Shown here piece by piece: positions 8,689 to 17,597 of a DNA stretch of 64,000 nucleotides. The position numbers and the translations under genes are program-made. Origin of the DNA: Hydrogenothermaceae bacterium (GTDB taxonomy: Bacteria > Aquificota > Aquificia > Aquificales > Hydrogenothermaceae); the NCBI GenBank assembly GCA_026418455.1, contig JAOABH010000003.1, forward strand, positions 124,001-188,000. The letters run 5' to 3'. The stretch's first letter is position 1. Each line of letters begins with the position of its first letter. Below the pieces are notes generated by a model that did no database searches, was not told the origin of the DNA, and saw only the letters and a list, made by a program, of their open reading frames with translations.

Positions 8689-9615
8689 CTAATTCCTATA
8701 CTTTTCCTTTTCGATAGGTAGATTCTCGTCGTTTCCCCACTCATACCAACTTCCGGTGTATATTCTTACATCTTTGGCACCCAAAGCTTTTAATGGTATA
8801 AAAACAAAGGAAGATCTGTTCCCTATGGTACAGTATAGTATTATTTTTTTATTTAAATCTAAATTTATCTTTTTAATTTCCTCTGCTAATTTATCTAAAG
8901 GTTTGTATGTTGTTCCTTTTCCTTCAAACCATCTCCAATATACGAATTTTGCCCCAGGAATATGTCCGCTTCTTTTTATTCCTTCCATCTCTTGTCTTCC
9001 AGTAAACTCAAGGAATGTTCTTGTATCTACAAGTATTATGCTATCGTCTATTCCATTTTCATAATTTTTTACATGCTTTAAAACGTCTTCTTTTGTTGCT
9101 ACTACTTCATATCTTGGTTTAACTTTGTATTTTGATTTTTTTACTGGTCTTTCATTATCAGACTCTGTTGGTAATCCTTCCTTTATCCATCTATCTAAAC
9201 CACCATCTAAAATTTTTAACTTCTTATCATCATGTCCCATTGAGTAAAGTAAAAACCAGAGGTAAGTTGCCTTGTTTGGCGGATCTTTTGATGAATAGAT
9301 AATTATAGTATTATCATTTTTTATACCTTTTTCAGAGAATATTTTTGATGCTGTCTCCGGACAGAGAGGAAGATATCTACATTTTTGTTTCTCATTATTT
9401 TTTATTGCAATATCCTGTAAAGACAAAGAATCTATATTGATAGCAGAAGGTATATGGGCTTTTTGATAAGTTTGGCTGTCTTCACTATCTATAAATATGA
9501 TGTTTTCTTTATTTAAAAATTCAGAAGCTTCTTTTACAGATATCATATAAGGATTAGCAAAGGTGAATTTTACAAATATCATAATTGCTAAAAAAAATGG
9601 CAAAATTTTTCTCAT
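8689..9615 (-). CDS. Exported two-domain rhodanese (thiosulfate sulfurtransferase)
   Basis: The 308-residue protein has a hydrophobic signal peptide (about 1-20, ending near FTFA) and two rhodanese domains (about 24-150 and 170-300). The second carries the CTIGNR active-site loop with C262. In the first the corresponding loop reads YSSKDPP, with Ser where the catalytic Cys would be, as is usual for the inactive N-terminal domain of tandem rhodaneses. It likely acts on thiosulfate or another sulfane donor in the periplasm, which suits a sulfur-oxidising organism. Monocistronic, converging on aclA. Confidence 0.85.
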   Translation of the reverse strand: MRKILPFFLAIMIFVKFTFANPYMISVKEASEFLNKENIIFIDSEDSQTYQKAHIPSAINIDSLSLQDIAIKNNEKQKCRYLPLCPETASKIFSEKGIKNDNTIIIYSSKDPPNKATYLWFLLYSMGHDDKKLKILDGGLDRWIKEGLPTESDNERPVKKSKYKVKPRYEVVATKEDVLKHVKNYENGIDDSIILVDTRTFLEFTGRQEMEGIKRSGHIPGAKFVYWRWFEGKGTTYKPLDKLAEEIKKINLDLNKKIILYCTIGNRSSFVFIPLKALGAKDVRIYTGSWYEWGNDENLPIEKEKYRN

Positions 9616-9740
9616 TTCTCTAACCTCGAAAATTAAAGTTTTACATTTTAAATTTTATACCCAAAAACAAATTTTTATAGTTGATATAATCCATATGAAC
9701 CTTTATATTTAAATTTCAAAAATTATGAGAGGTGTTTGCT

Positions 9741-10421
9741 ATGAAGATAAGAATCCGTAAAGATGGTCCTTACTTAGTGGAGGGAAATATACCTTTAAAC
9801 AGGTTGGATGTAAAAGGGGAAGGAGAGATACCTACAGAGTATATAGAAGTTGAGAAGTTTGAAGTTGGCAGTCAGTATGCCCTTTGTAGATGTAGTTTAT
9901 CTAAAAAGAAGCCTTTCTGTGATGGATCCCATAGGGAAAAATTTGATGGAACTCTTACTTACGTAGATAAAGATTACTATGAAGAGGCCGAAGTGATAGA
10001 AAGTCGGGAATTTACTCTCTATGATAATAAGAAACTGTGTAGTGGTGCAAGATTCTGTATGGAAGATAAAGGGACTTGGATTTTGATTTTCAGTAAAAAT
10101 CAAGATAAGAAAGAAAAAGCAAAAATACAGGTTGCAAACTGTCCTTCCGGAAGATTGGTTTTAAAAGATAGAGAAGGTAATCTAATTGAGCCAAAGTTTG
10201 AACCAGCTATATCAATTTTGGAAGATAGCATTATAGGAGTAAGTGGCCCTGTATGGATTAAAGGGGAAATACCTATCGAAACAGACTCCGGAGAAGTTTA
10301 CAAAGTTAGAAATAGAGTAACTTTATGTAGATGTGGAAAATCAAAAAATAAGCCTCTGTGTGATAAATCACATTTTGGTGTAAAATTTAGAGATGAAACA
10401 TATTTCAAGAAGGAGGTTTAA
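9741..10421 (+). CDS. CDGSH iron-sulfur protein with a central 4Fe-4S-like domain
   Basis: This 226-residue protein carries two CDGSH-type motifs, CRCSLSKKKPFCDGSH near residue 50 and CRCGKSKNKPLCDKSH near the C-terminus. Each is a 3Cys-1His ligand set for a 2Fe-2S cluster, although the second has DKSH instead of DGSH. Between them lies a divergent ferredoxin-like segment (CSGARFC, then NCPSG). A redox or cluster-transfer role is likely. I start at the ATG at 9741, which follows GAGAGGTG; an in-frame GTG at 9732 lies inside that ribosome-binding site. It is translationally close to the next gene, a flavodoxin-fold reductase. Confidence 0.82.
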   Translation: MKIRIRKDGPYLVEGNIPLNRLDVKGEGEIPTEYIEVEKFEVGSQYALCRCSLSKKKPFCDGSHREKFDGTLTYVDKDYYEEAEVIESREFTLYDNKKLCSGARFCMEDKGTWILIFSKNQDKKEKAKIQVANCPSGRLVLKDREGNLIEPKFEPAISILEDSIIGVSGPVWIKGEIPIETDSGEVYKVRNRVTLCRCGKSKNKPLCDKSHFGVKFRDETYFKKEV

Positions 10422-10422
10422 T

Positions 10423-11004
10423 ATGGAAGTAGTTATACTTTATGCACATCCTAATCCAGCAAGCTTTAACAACGCCATAAAAGATAAAGTAATAGATACA
10501 CTTAAAAGTAAAGGGATATCCTACTCTCTTAGAGACCTGTATGATATGAACTTTAATCCTGTTTTGACAGGTAGGCAGTTATACGATATTTTTGTAAATT
10601 CAAAAGTAGATGAAGATGTAAAGCAAGAGCAGGAGATAATATCTCAAGCTAAGACATTGATAGTTATCCATCCTATCTGGTGGTCTGGAATGCCTGCTAT
10701 TTTGAAAGGTTACATAGACAGGGTTTTTACATACGGATTTGCTTACAAGGAAGAAAACGGGGAGATTGTTGGACTTCTTAAAGGTAAAAAAGTAGTTATA
10801 ATAAATACATTTGGTGCCGATGAAAGAGAGTTGGCTCAATTTGGAATAAAGGAATGTTTTGGAAAGATTTATTACTCAATATATGGTTTCTGTGGAATAG
10901 AACAGATTAAAACAAAGTTTTTGTTTGCTGTTCCTTATGTTTCCGATGAAGACAGAAAGAAAATGCTTAAAGAGGTACAAACTTTTATAGAGGAGAACAT
11001 TTGA
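10423..11004 (+). CDS. Flavodoxin-fold NAD(P)H quinone oxidoreductase
   Basis: The 193-residue protein belongs to the NQO1/MdaB/KefF family: VVILYAHPNPASFN forms the FMN phosphate loop, and IHPIWWSGMPAILKGYIDRVF is the conserved isoalloxazine-binding segment. It should reduce quinones or similar acceptors by two electrons. The start is the ATG at 10423 after AGGAGG (10411-10416), one base after the previous stop; an upstream in-frame start at 10393 would overlap the CDGSH gene and adds no family sequence. The pairing with the CDGSH protein suggests a shared electron-transfer role, but that is inference. Confidence 0.85.
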   Translation: MEVVILYAHPNPASFNNAIKDKVIDTLKSKGISYSLRDLYDMNFNPVLTGRQLYDIFVNSKVDEDVKQEQEIISQAKTLIVIHPIWWSGMPAILKGYIDRVFTYGFAYKEENGEIVGLLKGKKVVIINTFGADERELAQFGIKECFGKIYYSIYGFCGIEQIKTKFLFAVPYVSDEDRKKMLKEVQTFIEENI

Positions 11005-12113
11005 GTTTAGAAGATATAAAGTTTATGAATATGGCTTTAAAACTTGCAGAGAAAAGGAAAGGTTATACACACCCAAATCCAACGGTAGGAGCTGTTATAG
11101 TAAAAGACGGTAAAGTTATAGGAAAAGGATATCATTTAAAAGCTGGAATGCCCCATGGGGAGAGAGAGGCAATTAGAGATGCAAAGTCCAAAGGTTATGA
11201 GCTTACAGGCTCAACCATGTATGTAACATTAGAGCCATGTTGCCATTACGGAAGAACACCTCCTTGCACGGAAGCTATAATAGAAGAGGGAATAAGTAGG
11301 GTAGTAGTTGCCACTTTAGATCCTAATCCCCTCGTAGCCGGAAAAGGTATAGAGATTCTTAAAAATAAGGGAATAGAAGTTGAAGTAGGGGTTTTAGAAA
11401 GAGAGGCGAAAAGATTAAACGAAGACTTTTTTACATACATAACACAGAATAGACCTTTTATCCATCTTAAAATAGCACAGACATTGGATGGGAAAATAGC
11501 CACAAAAACCGGAAGTTCTAAATGGATAACATCAGAAAAATCTCGTAAATATGTTCATCTTCTCAGAAGAGAAGCAACGGCTATTCTTGTAGGGAAAAAT
11601 ACAGTCCTGTGTGATAATCCTTCTCTGACGGTTAGGGATATCAAAACAGAAAAACAACCAATAAGGGTAATAATAGATAAAAATCTTGATATACCTACTT
11701 CTTTTAATATTTTTTATCCAGATGCTCCGGTTTTTCTAATTGCAGAAGAAACAGTAGATAAAAATAAAATAAAAGAGAGAGAGAAGCTTAAAAATGTTAA
11801 AGTTATAACTTTACCATTAAATAAAGAAGGAAAATTTTCTTTAAGAGATATTCAGCAAGTCCTATATAATGAAGGAGTAGTTCATCTTCTTGTGGAAGGT
11901 GGAAAAGGAGTCTTTACAGAATTTATAAAAGAAAACCTCTGGGATAAAATATCTCTATTTGTTGCTCCAAAATTTATCGGAGAAGACGGAATAGATGTAA
12001 TTGGAAATCTTGGAGTTTTAGATATAAATGATGCAAAAACTTTCAGTATAACCAGATTTAAAAAAATAGGTGATGATATCCTTTTTGAGATTTATAGAGA
12101 AAGTGATGTATAA
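11001..12113 (+). CDS. ribD: Riboflavin biosynthesis deaminase/reductase RibD
   Basis: The 370-residue protein has an N-terminal zinc deaminase domain (H52, E54 in HGERE; C80 and C89 in the PCCHYGRTPPC motif) and a C-terminal dihydrofolate-reductase-like domain (about 148-368; IAQTLDGKIAT, LVEGG). It deaminates and then reduces the pyrimidine product of GTP cyclohydrolase II. It uses a TTG start whose last two bases are part of the previous stop codon (TTGA overlap), with AGGAG at 10991-10995. A flavin enzyme gene upstream makes the linkage sensible. Confidence 0.92.
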   Translation: MSLEDIKFMNMALKLAEKRKGYTHPNPTVGAVIVKDGKVIGKGYHLKAGMPHGEREAIRDAKSKGYELTGSTMYVTLEPCCHYGRTPPCTEAIIEEGISRVVVATLDPNPLVAGKGIEILKNKGIEVEVGVLEREAKRLNEDFFTYITQNRPFIHLKIAQTLDGKIATKTGSSKWITSEKSRKYVHLLRREATAILVGKNTVLCDNPSLTVRDIKTEKQPIRVIIDKNLDIPTSFNIFYPDAPVFLIAEETVDKNKIKEREKLKNVKVITLPLNKEGKFSLRDIQQVLYNEGVVHLLVEGGKGVFTEFIKENLWDKISLFVAPKFIGEDGIDVIGNLGVLDINDAKTFSITRFKKIGDDILFEIYRESDV

Positions 12114-12141
12114 TAGTTAAAATTTGAAGATTGGATAAGTC

Positions 12142-13677
12142 ATGACGGAAAGAAATCAACTTTTAGCCCTCTATGAGATTACAAAAACTTTAACTTCTTC
12201 TATGAACTATGGTAAAAATTTACGATATGTTGTTAATCTACTCCAATCATATACAGATTTTGAAAATATATTGATAGTTCTAAATAGTATAGATAATAAT
12301 GAGATTGTAGAGATTTCTACTTATAAAGATTTAACTTATAAAAAAGGTGAGGGAATTATAGGGAAAGTTTGGAAACACGGTATTCCAATTGTAATTCCAG
12401 ATGTTTCCGAAGAGAAAGAATTCTTAAATAAAATAAAGAGAGATTTAAAGATATATAAAAATGGAAAATTGGCATTTATAGCTGTTCCCATTAAAACAGA
12501 AAGTGATATATTGGGAGTATTAGCAGCAGATAAATTTCATAGAGATGATGAATCATTGGATTATAGCTTAAGATTCTTGACAATGGTAGCTAATCTGTTG
12601 GGAAGTTCTATTAAGTTATTTTTAGAATTACAAAAAGAAAAATTAAAATTAGAAGAAGAAAAAAACTACTGAGAAATAGGTTAGAAGGATTAACATCTAA
12701 AACTGGTTTAGAAGGAGTTATTGGGAAAAGTAAGCAGATTATAGATATAGTAGATACTATAAAAACTGTTGCTCCTACTACTGCTACTGTCTTACTGACT
12801 GGAGAGAGTGGTGTTGGGAAAGAAGTTTTTGCCAAAGCAATTCATGAGCTCTCCGATAGGAAAGATAAGCCTTTTATAAAGTTAAACTGTGCAGCTATTC
12901 CAGAAGAGCTTCTTGAAAGTGAGCTTTTTGGCTATGAGAAGGGAGCTTTTACTGGTGCAAATTCTACAAAAAAAGGGAAGTTTGAACTTGCCGATGGAGG
13001 AACGATATTCTTAGATGAAATAGGTGATATGCCTTTACTCTTACAGTCTAAAATTCTTAGAGTTCTGCAGGAAAAAGAAATAGAAAGATTAGGTAGTTCA
13101 AAACCTATAAAGATAGATGTGAGGATTATAGCAGCTACAAATAAAAACCTTGAAAAGATGGTTTATGAGGGAACTTTTAGGGAAGATCTTTTCTATAGAT
13201 TGAATGTGGTATCTATCTATATACCACCTTTAAGAGAAAGAAAAGAAGATATACAGTTGTTAATTATTTATTTCTTAGAGAAATTTAATAAAATCTATGG
13301 AAAAAGACATAACTATATCTTATCAACTATTAAATGCCTTAGTTGATTTTGATTGGCCCGGGAATGTAAGACAACTTCAAAACACTATTGAAAGGATGGT
13401 TATTCTTGCCAAATCTTCAAGGTTAGATTTAGATGATCTGCCAATTGATATTAAAAACAAATTGAAGGAAAGTAAAGCTTCTATAACTAAAACCGAGATA
13501 GAATATTCCGATAATGTTATTTTACCAAAGACTGTTGAAGAGTTAGAGATAAATGCTATCAAAAGAGCATTGGAAGAATCAGGATTCATAATAAAAAAGG
13601 CAGCTCAGATTCTTGGTATAACTCCACGACAGTTAAGATATAGAATGGATAAATATAAAATTCCTTTTAGAAAATAA
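12142..13677 (+). pseudogene. Frameshifted sigma-54 activator (GAF-AAA+-Fis), probable nitrate-assimilation regulator
   Basis: Three reading frames together encode one NifA-like protein of about 510 residues: an N-terminal GAF domain (12142-12660), an AAA+ domain (GESGVGKE Walker A, GAFTGA sigma-54 contact loop, FDWPGNVRQLQN) and a C-terminal Fis helix-turn-helix (AAQILGITPRQLRYR). Frame 1 stops at 12670-12672; a -1 shift at the A7 run (12659-12665) restores a continuous linker, and frame 1 positions 12660-12666 read A_AAA_AAC, a textbook -1 slippery heptamer. A second shift, cured by removing one A from the A5 run at 13301-13305, restores the sequence into the Fis domain. It could be a real pseudogene, a recoded gene or a sequence with two homopolymer errors. 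Next to the sigma-54-type nitrate operon, it is the obvious activator. Confidence 0.8.
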
Positions 13678-14685
13678 TTTTTCTATTTTTCGTCACAGAT
13701 TTGTATATCTCAAAACATTCATAAGCTGCCCCGGAATTTAAACTCTCTTCGGCAAGAGTTATAGATTTTTTGATATCATTTTCAATATTATAGGCACTTA
13801 TTATTATTGCGGAAGTAAGTAATGCCCATTCTCTGAATGGATTATCTTTGTTTTTAAGAATATCTATACATAAATTGGCATTCTCTTTAACTGTAGTTTT
13901 TTCAGTTATTTTTAAGGTTTCAGTTTTTTTTGGGAAAATAGATATTGAAAAAATTCTGTTTGTAGTTACTTTTGTTTCCCTATTAGTGTATGGCTCTATA
14001 CCACCTTCTAAACCATTTACAAGAAATATATCTTTAAATCCAACATGTGTTCCTATTTGGATATACTTAGTAATAAACTGTTGGTGAGTTACTCCAATTA
14101 AAACCTTTGTAGTTTTGAAAGGGTTTAACATTTTTTCTATCGTGTTAAGAAAGTTCCTTAAGCCAAATTCTTGTCTCTTAGGTAAAAGAGATGCCAACTT
14201 TGGATTTAAATATCTTTGGTGATAGAAACCAAATCCGGAAAGTTCAACGGTTTTAAGTATATCATCTGGATCTGATTGATATGAACATCCCATTGCATTT
14301 ATTACTTCATGATAGGTTACTCCGAATTTTGATGGGACATTTTCATTTCCGTGACCTACTATTTTCACTCCAGTTCCAGCTGCTATAAATATTGCTGCAG
14401 GAAGAATATGAACTGTTTTATTTTTTCCGTCATATCCTACTGCTAAATCTATAGGTTTTATTTCATCACTATCAATATAGTTGGTTTCATCTCTTAATGC
14501 ATCTATGAACCCATTAAGCTCTTCAGCAGTAGCGTATTTTATTCTCATAGCAGACCAAAATGCACCTATCTGTATATCTGTCGCTTCTTTATTTAGAATT
14601 TTTTTATGAGCATCGTAAGCTTCATTGTATGATAAATCTTTCCATCTTTCTTTTCCAGCACCGACTTTTTTAAGTATATCAACAT
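13667..14685 (-). pseudogene. TrpD-like phosphoribosyltransferase (TrpD2 type) with a frameshift at its start
   Basis: The open part (13667-14548 onward) matches anthranilate-phosphoribosyltransferase-like proteins: DLAVGYDGKNKT, AAGTGVKIVGHGNEN and an AxxYP-less active site. Upstream the same frame continues through family-like sequence (DILKKVGAGKERWKDL, then IGAFWSAMRIKYA) but has no start codon before a TAA. A properly spaced ATG (14685; GAGGA 7 nt upstream) is one frame off; restoring one G (ATGGTT instead of ATGTT) would join them. True TrpD function is doubtful, since no tryptophan genes are nearby. From memory, Aquifex has a trpD2 near its nitrate genes. The 3' end overlaps the convergent activator gene by 11 bp. 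Confidence 0.72.
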
Positions 14686-14716
14686 CTTAGTTTCCTCAAA
14701 TTTATGAATATAAAGT

Positions 14717-14725
14717 ATTATACCA
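14717..14725 (-). promoter_or_regulatory. Extended -10 promoter of the TrpD-like gene
   Basis: The minus strand reads TGGTATAAT, an extended -10 element, about 32 nt upstream of the ATG at 14685. No good -35 box is visible at the expected distance, which is common with extended -10 promoters. Confidence 0.5.
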
Positions 14726-14757
14726 GTTAGTTTTATAGAGATAATTTTTATTTTTAG

Positions 14758-14785
14758 TTACAAATTTGTAATTACATTTTTGTCA
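14758..14785. promoter_or_regulatory. Two tandem 14-bp dyads, candidate enhancer of the nitrate operon
   Basis: TTACAAATTTGTAA (14758-14771, a perfect palindrome) is directly followed by TTACATTTTTGTCA (14772-14785), the same half-site pattern TTACA-N4-TGTNA. The first centre lies 97 bp upstream of the GG of the -24/-12 promoter, the usual place for sigma-54 activator binding. The adjacent Fis-type activator gene is the likely source of the binding protein. Confidence 0.55.
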
Positions 14786-14859
14786 TTTATGGCTTTAAAG
14801 TATTTTCCTAAATATGAATAAATCAAAATAATACCTATATATCAGATATTTATATGAAT

Positions 14860-14875
14860 TGGCATGTTCTTTGTA
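14860..14875 (+). promoter_or_regulatory. Sigma-54 (-24/-12) promoter of cobA-nirA-narK-nasA
   Basis: TGGCAT-N5-TTGTA matches the -24/-12 consensus TGGCAC-N5-TTGCW; the distance from the first G of GG to the G of the -12 element is exactly 12. The -12 element is imperfect (GT for GC). Transcription is expected near 14886, 24 nt before the cobA ATG. Confidence 0.7.
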
Positions 14876-14909
14876 TTATCTTAGCAGAGAGTAATTTGAG
14901 GTGATTACA

Positions 14910-15680
14910 ATGGGAAAAGTTTTCTTGATAGGTTGTGGACCTGGAGATTATGAACTTTTAACTATTAAGGCATATAAAACTTTACAAAATTTAGATATAG
15001 CTCTTGTAGATCATCTAATAACTGATGAGATATTAGAGACTTTACCATCAAAAACCAAGATTTTGTATGTAGGTAAGCAAAAAGGAAGGTTATCGGTAAA
15101 GCAAGAGGATATAAACAAAATTTTGTTAGAGTTTGCAAAATCCGGATTAAGAATAGGAAGATTAAAAAGTGGGGATCCTTATATCTTTGGGAGAGGGGGA
15201 GAAGAGTATTTATTTTTATTACAAAATGGGATTGAGGTAGAAGTTATACCTGGAGTGTCTTCTTCAACTGCTGGACCTTTATATGCAGATATTCCAATAG
15301 TAATGAGAGATTACTCTTCCGGATTTTCTGTTGTATCTGCTCATCTTTCCGGAGATAGATTCAATAAAGACTGGATACCTCTGTTGAAGCTAAGAAATCA
15401 CACAGTTGTAGTATTGATGGGATTAAGTAGAGTAAAAGATATTTTAGAAGAGGCAAAATATCAAGGTATAGATCTTAGGATTCCAACTGCCATAGTTAGC
15501 AATGTTTCACGATCTGATCAGAAGGTTGTAACTGGAACTCTGGAAGAGATAGAAAAACTTGCATCTGTCTCTCAAAAACCTGCGGTAATTATATTTGGAG
15601 AAGTTGTTAATCTACATAAAAAAATCAGAAGTTACAAAAATGTAACATTGAACATGGGAGAGTTAATATGGAAAAAATAG
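14910..15680 (+). CDS. cobA: Uroporphyrinogen-III C-methyltransferase (nitrate-operon copy)
   Basis: The 256-residue protein is a SUMT/CobA enzyme: VFLIGCGPGDYELLTIKA at the N-terminus, GRLKSGDPYIFGRGGEE in the SAM site, VLMGLSR and PTAIVSN further on. It makes precorrin-2 from uroporphyrinogen III, the first step to siroheme for the nitrite reductase downstream. The start is the ATG at 14910, because the alternative GTG at 14901 is part of the GAGGTG ribosome-binding site. The family usually has GGDP where this copy has SGDP. A paralogue sits in the sulfate operon at 55883. Its end overlaps nirA by 13 bp. Confidence 0.9.
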   Translation: MGKVFLIGCGPGDYELLTIKAYKTLQNLDIALVDHLITDEILETLPSKTKILYVGKQKGRLSVKQEDINKILLEFAKSGLRIGRLKSGDPYIFGRGGEEYLFLLQNGIEVEVIPGVSSSTAGPLYADIPIVMRDYSSGFSVVSAHLSGDRFNKDWIPLLKLRNHTVVVLMGLSRVKDILEEAKYQGIDLRIPTAIVSNVSRSDQKVVTGTLEEIEKLASVSQKPAVIIFGEVVNLHKKIRSYKNVTLNMGELIWKK

Positions 15681-17596
15681 TAAAAGTATCCCAGGAAAAG
15701 AATAAAAAATTAAATCAGATAGAACTATTAAAACTCCAGTATTCACCACAAGAAACATGGGAGAAATTGTCCTACTATGCTGTGAAGGGATTTTCTTCAA
15801 TATCAGAAGAGGATCTAAATTTCTTTCTTAAATGTTTCGGTATTTTTTACAGACCGGCTACTGGAGATAGATTTATGCTAAGGATAAGAATTCCAGGAGG
15901 TAAGTTAAACTACGATCAAGCTAAGAAGATAGGAGAGTTAGCTAAGGTATTTGGAAATGATTATATAGATATTACGACGAGAATGCAGGTAGAACTTAGA
16001 TATCTAAGGATAGAGGATATTCCTATAGTATTAAGGGAGTTAGAAGATGTTGGAATAACAACATTTCAAACAGGAGTGGACAATTTTAGAAACATAGTTC
16101 AAGATCCTTTAGATGGGGTAGCTTTTGATAATGTTATAGAAACTTGGGATACACTTTTAAAGATACAAGAAATTTTTTTAAAGAAAGAAGAATGGATATG
16201 TAAATTACCAAGAAAGTTTAATATAGGCATATTAGGATCATACTCTAATCGTTGTAATATTTACGGGCATGATCTTTGTTTTGTTTTGGCTGAGAAAAAT
16301 GGATTTTATGGATTTAATGTTTATCTTGGTGGAAAAGTTGGGAATGTAGCAAAATCTGCAGATGTTTTCCTTTTAAAAGAAGATGTTCCTGTATTTTTTA
16401 AAGCTTTAGCACAGTTATTTAAAGAATATGGTTTTAAAGATAGTAGGAATAAAAATAGGCTTAAATACTTAATAGATGCTGTAGGTATTGGTTATATAGT
16501 CGATGGAGTTAGTAAATTAGCAAATAGAGATTTTGATAAAGCAGGTAAAACATTAACAAATCTGGAAGGAGGGGAAAAAACAGGAAAAGTTTTTTTGAAA
16601 GATGGAACTTTTGCCATTCATATGGTTATTCCAGCAGGAATATTTTCTGGAAGTGATATGTTAGAAATTGCTGAACTTTCTAAAATATTCGGAAATGGGG
16701 AAATTAGATTAACAGTATCTCAAAACTTATATATTTTAGGAGTACCAAAAGATAATATAAGTAAACTTTTATCACACCCTATATTCCAAAAATATAAAAA
16801 TATACACTCCCCTTACTTCAATGATCTTATTGCTTGTGCAGGAACAGAACATTGTCCTTTCGGTGTAATACCAAATAAGCCAGATGCTATTAAATTAGCA
16901 GATTATTTAACTTCTAACTATCCATTAGATTCATCTCAAGCAAAAATCCGTATGTATTGGTCTGGTTGTGGAAAAGGTTGTGGACTTCATGGGTTGGGAG
17001 ATATCGGATTTGTAGGAGTAAAATTTAAAAAAGGAGAAGATACTCTATTAGGTGTTGATATCTATTATGGGGGAATTGTAACAAATGAATCGGAAGAAGG
17101 TAAACTTTTATTAAAGTCTGTAAGTTTAGATGAAGTTCAGTTTTATGTTGAAGAGTTAATAAAAGAGTATATCCGTTTAAAGGAAAGAGATGAAAGTTTT
17201 GAAAATTTCTATAAAAGAGTTCTATCAAGGTTATCAAAAGATGCTCTTAGGTTTTTTCTTATTTTTAATAATTTTGTAAAAGTAAAGTTTCCATATATAA
17301 GATTAGAGTTAGATGAATTAGTGTTAGATAAATCTTGTGAAGAAGAGGAGATATTTGGATTTGGGTTTCAGCTGTATAAAAAATTAACAGGAAAAAATCC
17401 TTACTCAAGACCGTACATCTTAGAAATTTACTCTGAACCTTTACCTTTGAAACCTTCAGAAATTAACCCTACACTACCAAAATTTTTCGATAGTTTTCTG
17501 TTAAAGATGATCCATAAGAATCCATCAAATAGATACAAAGTTTTCACAGAAATAGTTTCTGATTTAGAAAAAATTAATTTTTTCCAGGAGGTTTGA
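15668..17596 (+). CDS. nirA: Siroheme nitrite reductase with a kinase-C-lobe-like tail
   Basis: The 642-residue protein is a siroheme/4Fe-4S nitrite/sulfite reductase with two ferredoxin-like half domains and the cluster ligands C390, C396 (CAGTEHC), C434 and C438 (CGKGC). In an operon with nitrate reductase and CobA it should reduce nitrite to ammonium with ferredoxin. It is longer than typical NirA. Residues about 558-638 resemble the end of a Ser/Thr protein kinase: EIFGFGFQLYKKLTGKNPY looks like subdomain IX, and FLLKMIHKNPSNRY with R622 like subdomain XI. The kinase N-lobe, catalytic loop and APE are absent, so the tail cannot be an active kinase. No transmembrane segment seen. Confidence 0.87.
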   Translation: MEKIVKVSQEKNKKLNQIELLKLQYSPQETWEKLSYYAVKGFSSISEEDLNFFLKCFGIFYRPATGDRFMLRIRIPGGKLNYDQAKKIGELAKVFGNDYIDITTRMQVELRYLRIEDIPIVLRELEDVGITTFQTGVDNFRNIVQDPLDGVAFDNVIETWDTLLKIQEIFLKKEEWICKLPRKFNIGILGSYSNRCNIYGHDLCFVLAEKNGFYGFNVYLGGKVGNVAKSADVFLLKEDVPVFFKALAQLFKEYGFKDSRNKNRLKYLIDAVGIGYIVDGVSKLANRDFDKAGKTLTNLEGGEKTGKVFLKDGTFAIHMVIPAGIFSGSDMLEIAELSKIFGNGEIRLTVSQNLYILGVPKDNISKLLSHPIFQKYKNIHSPYFNDLIACAGTEHCPFGVIPNKPDAIKLADYLTSNYPLDSSQAKIRMYWSGCGKGCGLHGLGDIGFVGVKFKKGEDTLLGVDIYYGGIVTNESEEGKLLLKSVSLDEVQFYVEELIKEYIRLKERDESFENFYKRVLSRLSKDALRFFLIFNNFVKVKFPYIRLELDELVLDKSCEEEEIFGFGFQLYKKLTGKNPYSRPYILEIYSEPLPLKPSEINPTLPKFFDSFLLKMIHKNPSNRYKVFTEIVSDLEKINFFQEV

Positions 17597-17597
17597 C

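Noticed and set aside
13029-13346. Separate short ORF for an AAA+ fragment starting at an internal Met
   Set aside because: It is the middle of the frameshifted activator; the coding signal continues upstream of its first Met without a start or ribosome-binding site.
13297-13677. Separate ORF for a Fis-type DNA-binding protein
   Set aside because: It begins in the middle of the AAA+ domain and is the last frame of the same activator.
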